Shown: in pieces, positions 34,300-45,550 of the stretch | How positions within the stretch are numbered: position 1 is the first letter of the stretch | How the letters are laid out: every line of letters starts with the position of its first letter | Assembly (NCBI GenBank): GCA_037953625.1 | Contig: CM075651.1 | Span: 63,846,501 to 63,910,500, forward strand | Source of the DNA: Crotalaria pallida | Taxonomy: Eukaryota; Streptophyta; Magnoliopsida; Fabales; Fabaceae | Length of the DNA stretch: 64,000 nucleotides | Direction of reading: 5' to 3' | Notes under the pieces: model-generated | The model's input: the letters and a program-made list of their open reading frames with translations, nothing else | What the model was told of the DNA's origin: nothing | Databases searched by the model: none | Made by a program: the position numbers and the translations under genes

Positions 34300-34950
34300 T
34301 CCAAGTCAACTTGGTCAAAGGCCATGCGATCTTAAAAATCCTTAAATACTCCGGCGATAGTACCCAGCCAGCCCCAAGAACTTCTTACTTTAAAGATCGC
34401 ATGCCCTGCGAACTTAACTTCGCTCAACCAAAACTCATATTTGGTGAGCTTAGCACACAACTACTCCTCTTGCAGGATTCTCAACACAATCCTGAGATGT
34501 TTTTCATGCTCCTCCGGATTCTTAGGATAAACTACAAACGAATCCAAATATAATCTAAAGGTCCAGTTCTTATAATCCATAAAAGAACAGGTGCATTAGT
34601 CAATCCGAACGACATTATTTCCTACTCATAATGTCCGTATCGAGAAAAAAAATGCAGTCTTAAGTGTATCCCTGCCCCGAATCCTGATTTGGGGTTAATC
34701 CAATCGCCAATCAATCTTAGAAAACACTTAGACTCCTATAACTTGGTCCAACCAATCCTTTTAGCAACTTCTCTACGTGTTTCTCCCATTTGACCATTCC
34801 CGATGGTACCATATTATAAAGGTAGTAGAGATAGAATCAGTTTCAATAATTAACTTGATTCCAAACTCTATCGCTTTATTCAAAGATAAACCTGACATCA
34901 TTTCTTGTAATCAAGATTTCTTTGACCCCCTTATTCCTTCACTGCTGCCC
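34300..34950 (-). pseudogene. pol: Degraded reverse transcriptase, A1
   Basis: The minus strand shows scattered RT remnants in shifting frames, in the correct order. IEFGIKL-like sequence (near 34870) precedes the RT start, then FRTRYGHYE and FGLTNAP-like sequence (about 34590-34660), then LRIVLRIL, FWLSEVKFAGH-like and LGTIAGV-like connection remnants (34330-34510). No continuous frame. The catalytic DD box is not recognisable. Confidence 0.7.
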
Positions 34951-35671
34951 AGAAGCAACCACATGGGTCCATTGGATTCCAGATTCGAAACTTGGGAATC
35001 CCGATACAGGGTTGTTCTATCATCATTAATCATGATCACTTGATCTCTCGGCTTCCAAACTGTGCTTAAGATCAGATGTAATCATGACACAGGTAGATAG
35101 ACAAAGTCTAATACCTTAATAGAACGATTCAGACATACCTTGGAAACAACTACAAGAAGATTTGTAGGAGTCTCCACTTTGATGTAGCAGATTGGGTAAG
35201 GCATAGAGCAACTTTGATCACTACCCTTATCCAAAAGGAACAAAAGAAAGGATAGCTTTAGAGTTTAACAAACTCAACAAGATTGATCTTTAAGAAGATA
35301 ACTGCCCTACACTCGGTCTGAAAAGTTGATTAACTTTAACACGAGTGAGGGTAAACACTCCTCCTCAGAGTCAAGGACTTAACTACCACTCCTTAAGATT
35401 TCCTTATCACTGGTTCTATGAGAACGGAATAAGCCAACACTATAGTTTTAGGTTTACCACATGTCTAAAGAGAAGCATACAACTATCATACTTCTACTTA
35501 GACTACATAGAACATTTCTTAATAACAGAATGAGCCACTTATCTAGAGCCATTTCCCATAACCTTAGCTGTAGTTTGGAAGTATATGAAAGCATACTTCC
35601 TAGGAAACATTGCAGATATCGATGACCAGCGTATTGGACCACACACCCAAGGACCAAGAGTCAGGACCATT

Positions 35672-35683
35672 GCTCTGATACCA
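35672..35683 (-). promoter_or_regulatory. Primer-binding site, tRNA-iMet, A1
   Basis: GCTCTGATACCA on the plus strand, six bases from the 5' LTR edge at 35690; a perfect match in spite of decayed coding. Confidence 0.93.
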
Positions 35684-36395
35684 TAAAAATGTAACACTCC
35701 TTGTATATCATCTTACTTTATAAGATAAGTAAGAAGTTTATGAAAACTTGGACTTGTTATCGTTGGAAAAAGATCTGAAAATAAGAATTTTCCCTTCCCT
35801 TGAAAATTCCTTTTCACAAACACTTGATTAATAATGAGGTTGACTAACAAAATCAGAGTTTGCGGAAACATAGTAAAATCATCATATTATACCCCCAAAA
35901 TTTATCAAGTGTAACAAGTCCATTAATACCAAATAAGTATGATTATGCAACTGAATTCTTCTTATGATACCTTTTTCCAAATTATGTATCATATAAATTC
36001 TATTAAAAATAGACATGTTATAGAGCTGGTCACTGGTCCTTTGTCCAAACATCCTTCTGGTCGGATCCTCGATATCTGCACAACTGGTTTCCAACCCACA
36101 CTTTCTACACTCTGCATGCACCTAAGAGACATCTCCCTTTACAGATTCTTGTGCAAGCTAGATGCACGATCAACACCTAATAAGGGCATGGGGGTTAGCT
36201 ATACATATTCGCATAATCAAATGAGAATAAAACTAACATCCACAAGTCAACATGTAGCAAATCATGATGCATAATCATATGAGCACACCCGGTTAATCAT
36301 AATAATTCTTTCAATGCAGGTGGCATGATGCATGATTTCCTTCCACAGCTGAGGCCTCTAAAAGTCCATCTTGGACGTCCATCCAATACACCGCT

Positions 36396-37062
36396 GTGTT
36401 CCCGGAACACTGACATTCGTTCCCAGAACGTAATGCCAAACCATACTTGGATAAATACGCATCACTCCCAGAGTGTGCACCACGTTCCCAGAACGTGTAG
36501 CAAACCATACTTGGATAAATACACATCACTCCCCGAGTGTGCACCACGTTCCCAAAAAGCATACGTTCCCAGAAAGCATAAAAACCAGGTCCCGGACACT
36601 GGCCACATATCTATAATGTGTCATCAAGTAGGTTGCATATCAATGTGTTCCCAGAACACTAACATACGTTCCCATAACGTATATAACCAGGTCCCAGACA
36701 CTGGCCACATATCTATAATGTGTCATCAAGTAGGTTACAAATTTGGTACTCCCGGAGTACCCTCCTCATATTTCCAGAATATGATAAACGTTCCTACCAA
36801 CCAAACTTCCATTCTATATGAATGCACAATCATCAAGATTGGTTTTATCTTTAATTCCATTATTATACCAATGTTTTCCCAGAACACTAACATACGTTCC
36901 CAGAACGTATCGCAAACCATACTTGGAATATAATCAAGCACCACTCCCAGAGTGTGCATCATGTTCCCAGAACGTTTCCAAGAAACCATGTCCCAGACAA
37001 TGGCCACATTCCCAGAATGTGTCATCAAGTAGGTTGCATCCTGTGTGGTACTCCTAGAGTAC
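36396..37062. repeat. Hairpin array in right LTR of A1
   Basis: Constant-centre inverted repeats as in the other three copies. Here a few stems are damaged (AAAAAGC and AGAAAGC near 36553-36577), giving natural variants for comparison. Confidence 0.9.
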
Positions 37063-37241
37063 AGGGTCATGTTCCCATTAATTCCATTATTATGACTTAG
37101 AAAAACACAACTTCTGAATGATATCTTGAGGTATGGCTTTACTCATAAAATTCACCTTTGAATTTAAATTTAACATATGCTCATAGACCTGGATTGAGAG
37201 AATATAATCATTGGTATTAGAAACCCTTATTCAAAAACTTA

Positions 37242-38191
37242 GGCCCCGTTCGGGGTGGTTGTCAGTTTCTGGTTTTTGGTTTCGAAAGTATATTTTCAAA
37301 ACAAAACCTGTTCGGCAAAGTTTGAGCTGAAATGGTTTTTTACTCATTTTCAGAACAATTTCACCTCTGTTTTCAAAACTACAAATAATGGTTTCGTAAT
37401 TTCAGTTTTGAGTTGCAAACTTATATCACCTTATCATCTTTTGCATCATTCAATCACCACCACCACCATTATCACTCATTCATTCAACCACCACCATCAC
37501 CACTGTCATCATCACTCCTCCCACTACCATAACCGTTATGGTCACTGCTACCGCTATGACTGTCATCCAACTAACACCATTGTAACCGTCTATACCCCAA
37601 CTACCACCCTGACCCTTATAACCACCCCAACCATAACTACATTCTCATCTGCTATCATTGCCCCTCCTTGTACCACCATCATCACTATTCGGACAACCAC
37701 CACCCAACAACTATCATCACCACTCAGACCACCACCATAATAACTACCCCAATCACCATTGCCCTCGCATGACCACCACCACCATCGCAACATCACTACC
37801 ACCTCAACCACCACCACCACCACCACCTCCATGTCCATCGCAACTATCACCTTTTAACACCATCACCACATCCTCACCCCCCCATCCCCCACCATCTCTC
37901 CTTCAAACAACACCACAAAAGTTACTACTCAAAAATGCAATCACTATAACAACGACCACCGCCTTCAACTAGTAATAACAACAACCACGCAGAAGTTGTT
38001 ATTAAATTATTGAAGTAGTATACAAGATGATGGTGTATAACATAGTATGAGCGCTATAAAAATTATAAATTTGAAATTAATTTTGAAAACTGAAAACCAA
38101 AAAATTTGAAGCCGACATTATAAAACTAGAAACTAGTTTTAGTTTTTTAAAATTTTAAAACTCAAAACATAAAACCACCCCGAACGGGGCC
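37242..38191. mobile_element. PIF/Harbinger-like MITE, 950 bp
   Basis: Perfect 19-bp terminal inverted repeats GGCCCCGTTCGGGGTGGTT, flanked by TTA (37239-37241 and 38192-38194). The empty site in the partner LTR (near 30152, ...AAAAACTTAACTTTTA) has a single TTA, so the duplication is proven. A TTA/TAA duplication and GGCCCCGTTCGG-like ends are characteristic of PIF/Harbinger (Tourist-like) elements. No transposase is present; the interior is CAC/ACC-rich low-complexity sequence. Confidence 0.93.
37445..37905. repeat. CAC/ACC-rich low-complexity interior of MITE
   Basis: About 460 bp of irregular CAC, ACC and CAT trinucleotide runs, such as ACCACCACCACCACCACC near 37810. It produces long repetitive frames on both strands that are not genes. 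Confidence 0.85.
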
Positions 38192-39538
38192 TTAACTTTT
38201 ATTTTTAAGTTTCAGGTACTAATCGGTTACATCATCACCTAACCGGTTAGAATTACAAACCTGAATACAAAACCACTGATTTTCAAAGAATCTTTTCTTG
38301 AATTCTCTACTCAATCCAATAACAAGGTCTTAGCATAACAGAATACCTCAAGTTCAACACATAATATCATTCAAAAGATCTAAGTCATAATCCAATTTCA
38401 TTTATGCATAATTTCCTCTTGAAATTATCCTTTGATATTAAGGTATTAACTCATCACCTCCAATCTAAACCAAACAGTGCTCAAACACATAGTTTTAGAT
38501 TGGTCTTTGTATGAAATTCTAGCTTAAACTTGAGTACAAATGGTATGGATACTTAGCCAATTTCAGAAATTCATTTTCTTTGAAAATTGACAGTATCTAA
38601 CCGGTTACAAATTTCGACTAACCGGTTAGATTAGGCAGAACATACACTGAAAAATGAGGTTTTGCATACCATTTTCTACCATACTCAAATCTAACCAATT
38701 TCATTCATAAATAGAGTTTACATACCTTAATACTAGAGTGTTCAACCACATAAACATATCTATCTTGCATGCATTCAATTTAGATACTCAAATCGCACAT
38801 AATTGCACATATTTCACAACTTAATGCATCAATTCACAGAATACCCAAATAAGTCATGAATCCAACATCAATATAGCTTGCATGCATCTAGATAACATTG
38901 CTCATAACAATAGTTGAGCTCAGATTGGCCTCCAAGCCACTTAACCATTTCAACTTATGCCCTTTGAGTCTCTTGGTGACTCATCCTATATTTTACCACA
39001 ATTTATTCTCATTCTAGCAAATAGTAAGCTTCCCCCTTACCTCTAAATTGTGCTTGATCCAAAACATTGCAGAGAGAAAGGCTCCAACACAGATTTCCAT
39101 TAAATTCACTCCATGCTGATAGAGTTGGACAGGGTACCAAAACCAGGGAATTTGACATGCAAAACCAAATTAAGAATTGGGGAAAATGGTCAAATTGAAT
39201 TCTATGCAACATGCACTAGAGGTAGGAACAGATTTGAAACCAAAAGGGTTCGTCTGCTTACCAAAATCGAGCTTCAAATTCAGCTCCAGAAACCAGAAGC
39301 TGAGGTTTGACAGCATCAACACCTCAACTTGGCAAGCTTCTTCTCAAACTCCAGGAACTCTCAACTCACAAACTTTATATCAATACAAAGCCCTTGATGT
39401 GAGCTTTGTAACCGTGTATCACTCATGTTCTAACTCTTAGAAACGAAGGAGAATCGCACCAGACGAATCAAGAACCCTAAAAACAGAGTTTCAACCCTTC
39501 TATCAGAAAATCAACCCAAATTCATCAACAATTTGGGT

Positions 39539-39545
39539 TTTTATA
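39539..39545 (-). promoter_or_regulatory. TATA box, A1 5' LTR
   Basis: Minus-strand CTCTATAAAAACCC. Equivalent TATA boxes lie at the same place in the three related LTRs. This makes U3 about 430 bp and leaves about 2.9 kb of transcribed R/U5, which includes the hairpin array. Confidence 0.65.
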
Positions 39546-39676
39546 GAGAAATCAGACTTGTATGCATGGCGACACGCGTTCCTCAGCGTGATTTGAGTGG
39601 GATTCGTGGCGATTTCTGGATTAAATGGGTGATTACTCATCAAAATCCACTAACCCAGATTCTGAGTTCATCGTGT

Positions 39677-39705
39677 AACCGGTTACAAAGCCCTTCTAAC
39701 CGGTT
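39677..39705. promoter_or_regulatory. AACCGGTT dyad upstream of TATA box (A1 5' LTR)
   Basis: Octamers start at 39677 and 39698, 21 bp apart and about 132 bp upstream of the minus-strand TATA box (39539-39545). This matches the spacing in both solo LTRs. Confidence 0.75.
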
Positions 39706-39983
39706 ACATGATGATAAAAATTCAAAAATTAATAATTTAATTACTCTTTCTTCAAAAACTCTTTTAATATTGCTATTAGGTCCCAACCCAAGGACTAAAT
39801 TACAATATTCACATTTTTGTACAAAATAACCGTATAAAAATATATTCTATATTTTTATACATAAAAACACATAATGTACAAAAACTTAAAACCTTTAAAA
39901 CTAATATAAATCAATTATAAATTAATCGTTATAATTAATTTCTCGGTTATTTGGGAGACGAAAATTAGGGGTGTTTCATCTTA

Positions 39984-41568
39984 CGCGATCTATGCGTGCA
40001 GTCCCACAACCCGGACAAACGTCTTACAAGATCTGGATCAAACTAGTCTATGCGTGCAATCCCATAACCCGAATAAAATGTCTTACAAGACTTTAAATCA
40101 AACCAGTCAATGCGTGCAGTCCCACAACCCGGACAAAACGCCTTACACGACTTCAAATCACACCAGTCTATGCGAGCAGTCCCACAACCCGGACAACGTC
40201 TTACAAGATTGGCTCACCACTTAACTTGCCTTTAATCTTTTAAATCATAAAGAAATTATTCTCTTTTTGAGTCAACTTTTACTAATTCCACAATTTCCTT
40301 TAATCTTGTCATATTTTTCCAAATACACCATCAAATTAAAAGCCAATAAATAAATACGTACTGCTTCCAATCATCACAATAAATTTACAAAATAATCCAA
40401 TTCAATGCTCTACATTTATGCTCTTATTATAATTCATTTTATTCTTTCACTTATCAAATACGTACTTCAACACATAACTCATTTATTCGTTCAAGCACAC
40501 CGTAACATTTCTCAATCAACATATATTCAAAATTATCAACCTTGCACAACATCATATATTCAACCACTCAATTTACCAAGTTCCTACTCTTGCTTTTTAA
40601 TTGTTTCTATTCCTCAATCACCACTTATATGATACATATATATCTCTTTAAACCAACCAGGCATACAAAACGATAATCACTTATAATCCTTCACCATTAA
40701 CAACCAGAGTTCATGTTTTTCAAATAAACATACATGATAACATATAGCTCTTAGAACTTAGCATGCATATTCAATCACATGTAACAATTTTATTTTCTTA
40801 CTTTATATTTATTCTAAATTAGTTACCCGAATAATCAGTCACAAGCATACCCACATATTCTTAACAAGTATTATATACTAATCAGAAAATACTCTCTAAA
40901 GCAAGGTAAAGAACCCCTTACCTGCAATTGCTTTAACTCTTAGTTTTTCACAAATGCACTCCTTCCCATATGCCGATACTTGCACATGTCATGGCCCATT
41001 GCTATCGCTTGTGTTGCCCTAAAACTCCTTCGTAGTCTAACTATATTAGAAAATCGTATAAAAATCAATTTAATGTGCCAAAAGCAACTCAATTTGAGAT
41101 CTCATATACTTATCATATTTCAAAGTAGAGTATTTTCGTAAGTTTTCCGAATCAAGAAATCATTTAACTATAGTTTACAAACCAAAATAACATAGGATTT
41201 CAAATTAAGATCATTGTCTTTTTAATAAAATAGTATAGCTTTTTATTGAAAATACACGAACATTTTGAAACTAACATAATCACCAAAATTCATTAAAGTT
41301 GATTAGTTATAATTTCAAGCCACAAAAATCAAAGCTGTATTGCTTGACACTATTAATTCCAAACTAAAAGGAAGTATTTCCGATTCAAAATAAGTCTAAC
41401 TCACGTTTCCAACATTCAGGTAATTACACTTCCTTTCAACTTGGAATTAACGTTCAAGGTTTTCAATTCGAATTAACGTTATGTCGATTATATCAGGTTC
41501 CTAATTAACTGGTGTATTGTTCAGCCTAGGGACAAGTCCATCAAGCTAAACTATAGCTCACTTACTTA
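39984..41568 (-). repeat. Middle piece of left LTR of B, with minisatellite 2
   Basis: At 39984-40205, about 60-bp units on GCGTGCAGTCCCACAACCCGG...CGTCTTACAAG, a continuation of the unit at 28524-28576 before the A1 insertion. The rest (40206-41568) is AT-rich, matches 56970-56992 plus 60381-61719 and has no gene. ACTTA at 40219-40223 is the empty site for solo LTR 2. Confidence 0.85.
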
Positions 41569-41573
41569 GGAAC

Positions 41574-42257
41574 TGTAGTGTCCTTGAACACTATATGTCC
41601 TTAACCCTCTGAGCCCTCAAGATTATGAATGTGGTGTCCTTGAACACTATATGTCCTTAACCCTCTGAGCCCTCAAGATTATGGTAATCAGGAGTTCAAG
41701 AGAAGGTCAAGTATCTATGTATGACCTTATGGTTTTTCTGCAGTTCCAGTTGGGAAAAGCAGGGTTTCCCCAGTCAACAAGTGTGTGCAGAGTGTCAACT
41801 TAGGGATGAGAGTACGTACCTGAAACCCTAGCTGTCGTGACCTTTTTATAGGGTTTGGAGGAAGTTGATGTGGGCCGTATGGGCCTCGTATCAAGGTGAG
41901 CTGAACCGGGATTCTGTGAGGAAATATAGGAGATTTATTCCCTTAGAATCCGGATAGGATCAGCTCACGATCCCATGTAGAGGCTGTTGCGAGATTCTAC
42001 GAGAAACATGCGGAAGAGATAGGAAGCCTTGGTGAGACTGAGTCAGCCGACGTTATGTCTCGGTTCTAGAATCCCGAGCCGATGGAGTGAAGACCGTTGT
42101 TGAGGGTCGGTCCCATCAAGTCCGAGCCTAGTCTTTTCGTATGCTCGGAATGAACGTGTCCGAGCGTGGGATGTTTGTGTTAAGTAAACCGAGGGAAAGG
42201 TCCTTAGAAAATCCTTTATATAGGACTGTAGTTTTTATACGGTCGGCAGACCCTACA
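41574..42257 (-). repeat. 3' (left) LTR of G, 684 bp
   Basis: TGTAGTGTCC...GACCCTACA. It is 56 bp longer than the partner because TGTCCTTGAACACTATATG and following bases are tandemly duplicated near 41578-41690. Minus-strand TATA (CTATAAAAAGG) lies at about 41843-41853. Confidence 0.93.
42217..42224 (+). promoter_or_regulatory. Possible plus-strand TATA box for antisense gene
   Basis: TATATAGG near the inner end of the left LTR, about 680 bp upstream of the antisense start codon at 42899 and about 490 bp before the putative leader intron. Placement is suggestive; transcription is untested. Confidence 0.35.
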
Positions 42258-42268
42258 AGCCCCCCAGC
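42258..42268 (-). other. Polypurine tract, element G
   Basis: Minus-strand GCTGGGGGGCT adjoins the LTR end at 42257. Confidence 0.85.
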
Positions 42269-42704
42269 TCGTAAGACTTTGAAAAGTCTGTGACGAGGTA
42301 ATGAGCGCTTAGGATAGACCTTTCCGCATGCCTCGTGACAACTGTAATCGTGCCGACTGCTTCGAGGTGACGTTTTGGGTTCTCGAGATACGGCGCGTTT
42401 CCTTGTAAGTTGTGCCAAATCATTGCGTTATTGAAATTTGAAAAAGTACCTTTTGGAACTGCCACGTCTCTCCCTACGATTGGTTGCATGCGTCCATGGG
42501 CTTTTGGCCCAAATGGCTAAGACGGAGGGAAACCGAAAAGTTTTCTCTTCTAATTGAAACTTACCCTTTCTCTTCCTCCAATCACTCACTCTACTCCCGA
42601 AATTTCTCAGAATCCCCTCATTCTCTCTTCAATTTCCATTTTGGTGTCTTCGTTCCCAAATTGAGATCCTCCAATCCTTCACCAGTTTTAGCAACTTCAC
42701 GCAG

Positions 42705-42824
42705 GTAACCCCTTCTACTCCTCTTATTTCCATTCCTGCAGTTTTCCTTATTCGTTTGGGGTTGTTTTTCTTTTGGAGTGAGTTTTTCTTTGTAAACGGG
42801 TTTTCTGGTTTCGGGATTTTGCAG
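42705..42824 (+). other. Probable leader intron of antisense gene
   Basis: Donor CACGCAG/GTAACCCC and acceptor GGGATTTTGCAG/GGATTT enclose 120 bp that is T-rich before the acceptor. It lies 74 bp upstream of the ATG at 42899. Prediction by eye. Confidence 0.5.
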
Positions 42825-42898
42825 GGATTTCTGGGTAGAGTTTCTGGATTTCTTTTGTTTTTAAGTGACAGGAGTTTATACCTCAATTTGTTTGAATC

Positions 42899-45550
42899 AT
42901 GAGGGGATGGAGAGGTTTTAGGGAAGTTTATCGTGAACTCTGTAGGAGATTAGGAGAAAATCCATCTAGTGACAGTGAATCAAGTTCTTCATCCTTTTCT
43001 GGGGTTTTTGAAGATTCTGGGAATGAAAGGAATCCATGCTGGGAAAGTTCTACGCCTATCCCTACTATTCCCCCCATCGACTCGGGTTCTTCCGAGTTAA
43101 AACCATTAACAGTAGAACATCCATTGAATCCTGCCGATGAGACTAAGTGGTTATTAGCCTATAGATTCGCTGAGCGTAGAGCCCAAGTTAGATTTAGCCC
43201 CGATCATGATACGGGGGATAAAGAACCTGTAGGAAATCCATCTCAGGTGGGGGGAAAACGTTCGGGGCTCGGCATTAGATTTAAAGTTAAAACTCGTGCT
43301 GTAAAAAATCCTAACGCCGAGCCTTTTTCTTTTTCCCCAGAAATGGTGGAACGCAGGTGTGTGACCAATCCTGAAGAATATCCTCTGCCGCCTAATCATG
43401 CGCAGTACGATGTTGTTTTTGATCGGGAAGTACTGGGGACGAGACCTTCATTGTTAACAACAAATAGTCTTAATCATCTCCGGCCGATACTGACACCTCC
43501 GACAGCTGATGGAAATACCTCAGATTTCGTATTAAGACCTTTGGGAATCGACGATCGGATTTGCTTCGAAGTGCCGGAAAATCGTCCATATTTTTACTTC
43601 TATGAAGAAGTAGTAACTAAAGTCGGTATCCGCTTGCCCTTCTCCACCTTCGAGGTCGAAGTCCTCACTCATTTAGGAATAGCCCCAAGCCAATTGCATC
43701 CAAGTGGGTGGGCTTTCGTCCGAGCCTTTCAACAATTCTGCGATGTTGAAAACTTGGTCGCGACGGTACGGTCCTTCTTTTGGTTATATGCTCCCCAAGT
43801 AAATAAGTTTGGTGATTCCAAGGGTCTTTGGGTGTCCCTAAAGGCTCGGAGGGGACATGCCCTTTTCGCCAAGGTGACAGACTCTTGGAAATCTTTCAAA
43901 CCTCTCTTCTTCCAATACGAGTATACTGGGGCCGAAGTATGTTGGTTCATGGAGCAGGTTGAAGAAGATGGAGTGATGAAGGTCGTGCCACGGTTTCCAT
44001 TAGGTTGGACGACTAACATTTATAACCGAGGATCCTCCTTGTATCAATTCGACTATAAGGCGGATTTAACAAAAGCCGAAAGGCGATTATGCAACCACGT
44101 TTGGGAATATCTTCAAGCAAATGGTCAAATTGATTCCAAACGAATTCTGCTGAAAGATACGCGAGACGAAGTGAAGGAAGAGCTGGGTACTACAAAAATA
44201 TATATATATATATATTTTTTTATTTTAATTTTTTTTATATATATATTTTTTTTACTGGCGTGTTAATCCATTTTTCTTGCAGAAGCAATGGGGAAGAAAG
44301 CAACCAAAGCCAAGAAGAGTGAAGCTCGGGCAGCTAGAGTGTCACAGCTAACAGCACTCAAAGAGTCTGCGTCCGGCTCTCCAATCAAGGGTCAATCTTC
44401 TGAGCCGACCCATCCTGAAAGCCCGACCGTTATCCCCAATACCACCCCCACTGTAAAGGTTACTGGTGTTGAATAGGTGATCAAAAAGGGCCGCGTTGTC
44501 GACGCGGTGAATATTGAAGTAGAAGCTCATTCATCTCCCCAAGACGTTCCCGAGCGCCCCCTCAAGAGGATTCGGCTGGATAAAGGAAAAGGTCTCGCTG
44601 GAGATTGGTTCAATTTGAGCAAGTCCAACAAAGGGATTGAAATTCCCGAGGGTAAGGAAGATGCAGCTACCAAGACGGTGTGGGGTAGGAAGATGTCCGA
44701 CTCATTCATTGCCACCGTCTTCCCTCCTGAAAATGCTGAAGTAATCGAGTCTTGGACCCCTGGGACTTGGGAAAATAATTGTACAGCGTTGGTGAAAAGC
44801 TTCTTACGGGGTGCGAGCATTTTCCATCACCTTGGTCATCATGGTGATGACGCTTATGCTGGATTTGCTCCCGAGGAAAAGAAGAAAAGATATGAAGCCA
44901 ACGAGCGGGAAGATTACTTGGAAATTCAGGTCCAAGGTCTGAATAAAAGGATACAAGAAATGGCAGCTGAAAACGAGAGGCTTCAAAAGACTGCACAAGA
45001 TTCGGAGGGGGCCAAAGTTCGGGCTGAGGAAACACTTCAGGCTGCCGAGGCACAGATAAAGAGGTCGGAAGAAATCCAGAAAAAGGCTGAGGAGGATGCT
45101 GCTGCTCTTCTGGTGGCTACGGAGAAAGCTCGTACGGCCGAGCAAGTTGCTGCAGTGGCTCAGGAGCAACATGAGTATGCTAAGGACGAGATACTCAGGC
45201 TCCGAGCTTCCTTGGAGAAGATGAGCGCGAAAGCGCTCAAGCATAAGAAAGCAGCTAAGGAGAATCTGTTCAATTGGGACCATGCAATTGAAGATTCTTT
45301 CTACAATACTGCCGAGCAACTCCGTGTTCTGAATCCCGGGCTCGTGACCAAGGGCGCTGACCCTAATTTTGCTGTGAAAAAAGGTCAAATTGTCGGCCGG
45401 AGTGGAGTTCCCATAGATCTGAACAAATCCGACCTTCCTGACCATTTGGCCGAAGATTCCGAAGGGGAAGGAACCGAGGATGCCGAAGGTGAAGAAGAAG
45501 AAGAAGACACATTCAATGCTGACAGCATTGTATTGTCTGATTTAGAATAG
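42899..45550 (+). CDS. Antisense Tat-element gene, spliced, amber-interrupted
   Basis: Exon 1 is 42899-44186 and exon 2 is 44283-45550. The intron joins the two in frame. Exon 1 (about 429 residues): acidic/Ser-rich N terminus, then a conserved region (LPFSTFEVEVLTHLGIAPSQ, LHPSGWAFVRAFQQFCDVEN, RSFFWLYAPQ). This resembles the plant 'putative gypsy type transposon' domain (Pfam PF04195-like, from memory). Exon 2 has a basic start (MGKKATKAKKSEARAAR), a long Glu/Lys/Ala coiled coil (about 44920-45250) and a Glu-rich tail. An in-frame TAG lies at 44474-44476. Such antisense frames downstream of integrase are known in Tat elements; function is unknown. Its position inside an LTR-bounded element argues against a host gene. 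Confidence 0.78.
44187..44282 (+). other. Intron of antisense gene
   Basis: GT at 44187 and TTTTTCTTGCAG ending at 44282; 96 bp of almost pure A/T (TATATA runs). Joining restores the frame exactly: one base of the split codon before, two after. Without splicing the frame stops at 44266. Confidence 0.8.

Larger units (their letters stand above)
28582..39978 (-). mobile_element. Gypsy-type retrotransposon A1 with giant LTRs, both ends present
   Basis: Two LTRs (28582-31931 and 35690-39978) flank a 3.76-kb internal region with primer site (35672-35683) and polypurine tract (31932-31945), giving the minus strand. Flanked by the target duplication TCTTA (28577-28581 and 39979-39983). The uninterrupted site in the other LTR of B (TCTTA at 56748-56752) proves insertion at one point. 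The internal region keeps only degraded pol. About 10.4 kb without the MITE in the 5' LTR. Confidence 0.94.
35690..39978 (-). repeat. 5' (right) LTR of A1, carrying a MITE
   Basis: 4289 bp, or 3336 bp without the MITE and its duplicated TTA. The outer end is GTGTTTCA rather than GTGTTACA. TATA box on the minus strand at 39539-39545. Single-base differences from the left LTR are frequent (about 7 in the first 400 bp, more in the hairpin array). Confidence 0.92.

Noticed and set aside
36325..36933. A 202-codon open frame on the plus strand in the A1 LTR, with similar frames in the other three LTR copies
   Set aside because: It reads through the inverted-repeat array; the peptide merely repeats VPRT and SQN phrases, and reverse-strand frames are equally long. 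It is antisense to the element and differs between copies.
37255..37972. Long frames on both strands in the MITE
   Set aside because: They come from CAC/ACC low-complexity sequence; there is no transposase motif.
40405..40632. A 75-codon frame identical at 40405 and 60567
   Set aside because: The two copies are the same part of B's two LTRs; identity reflects recent duplication of the LTR, not protein constraint.
42899..45550. Host gene interrupted by transposons
   Set aside because: It lies between the LTR and integrase of element G, inside a proven target duplication, and resembles antisense genes known in Tat elements.
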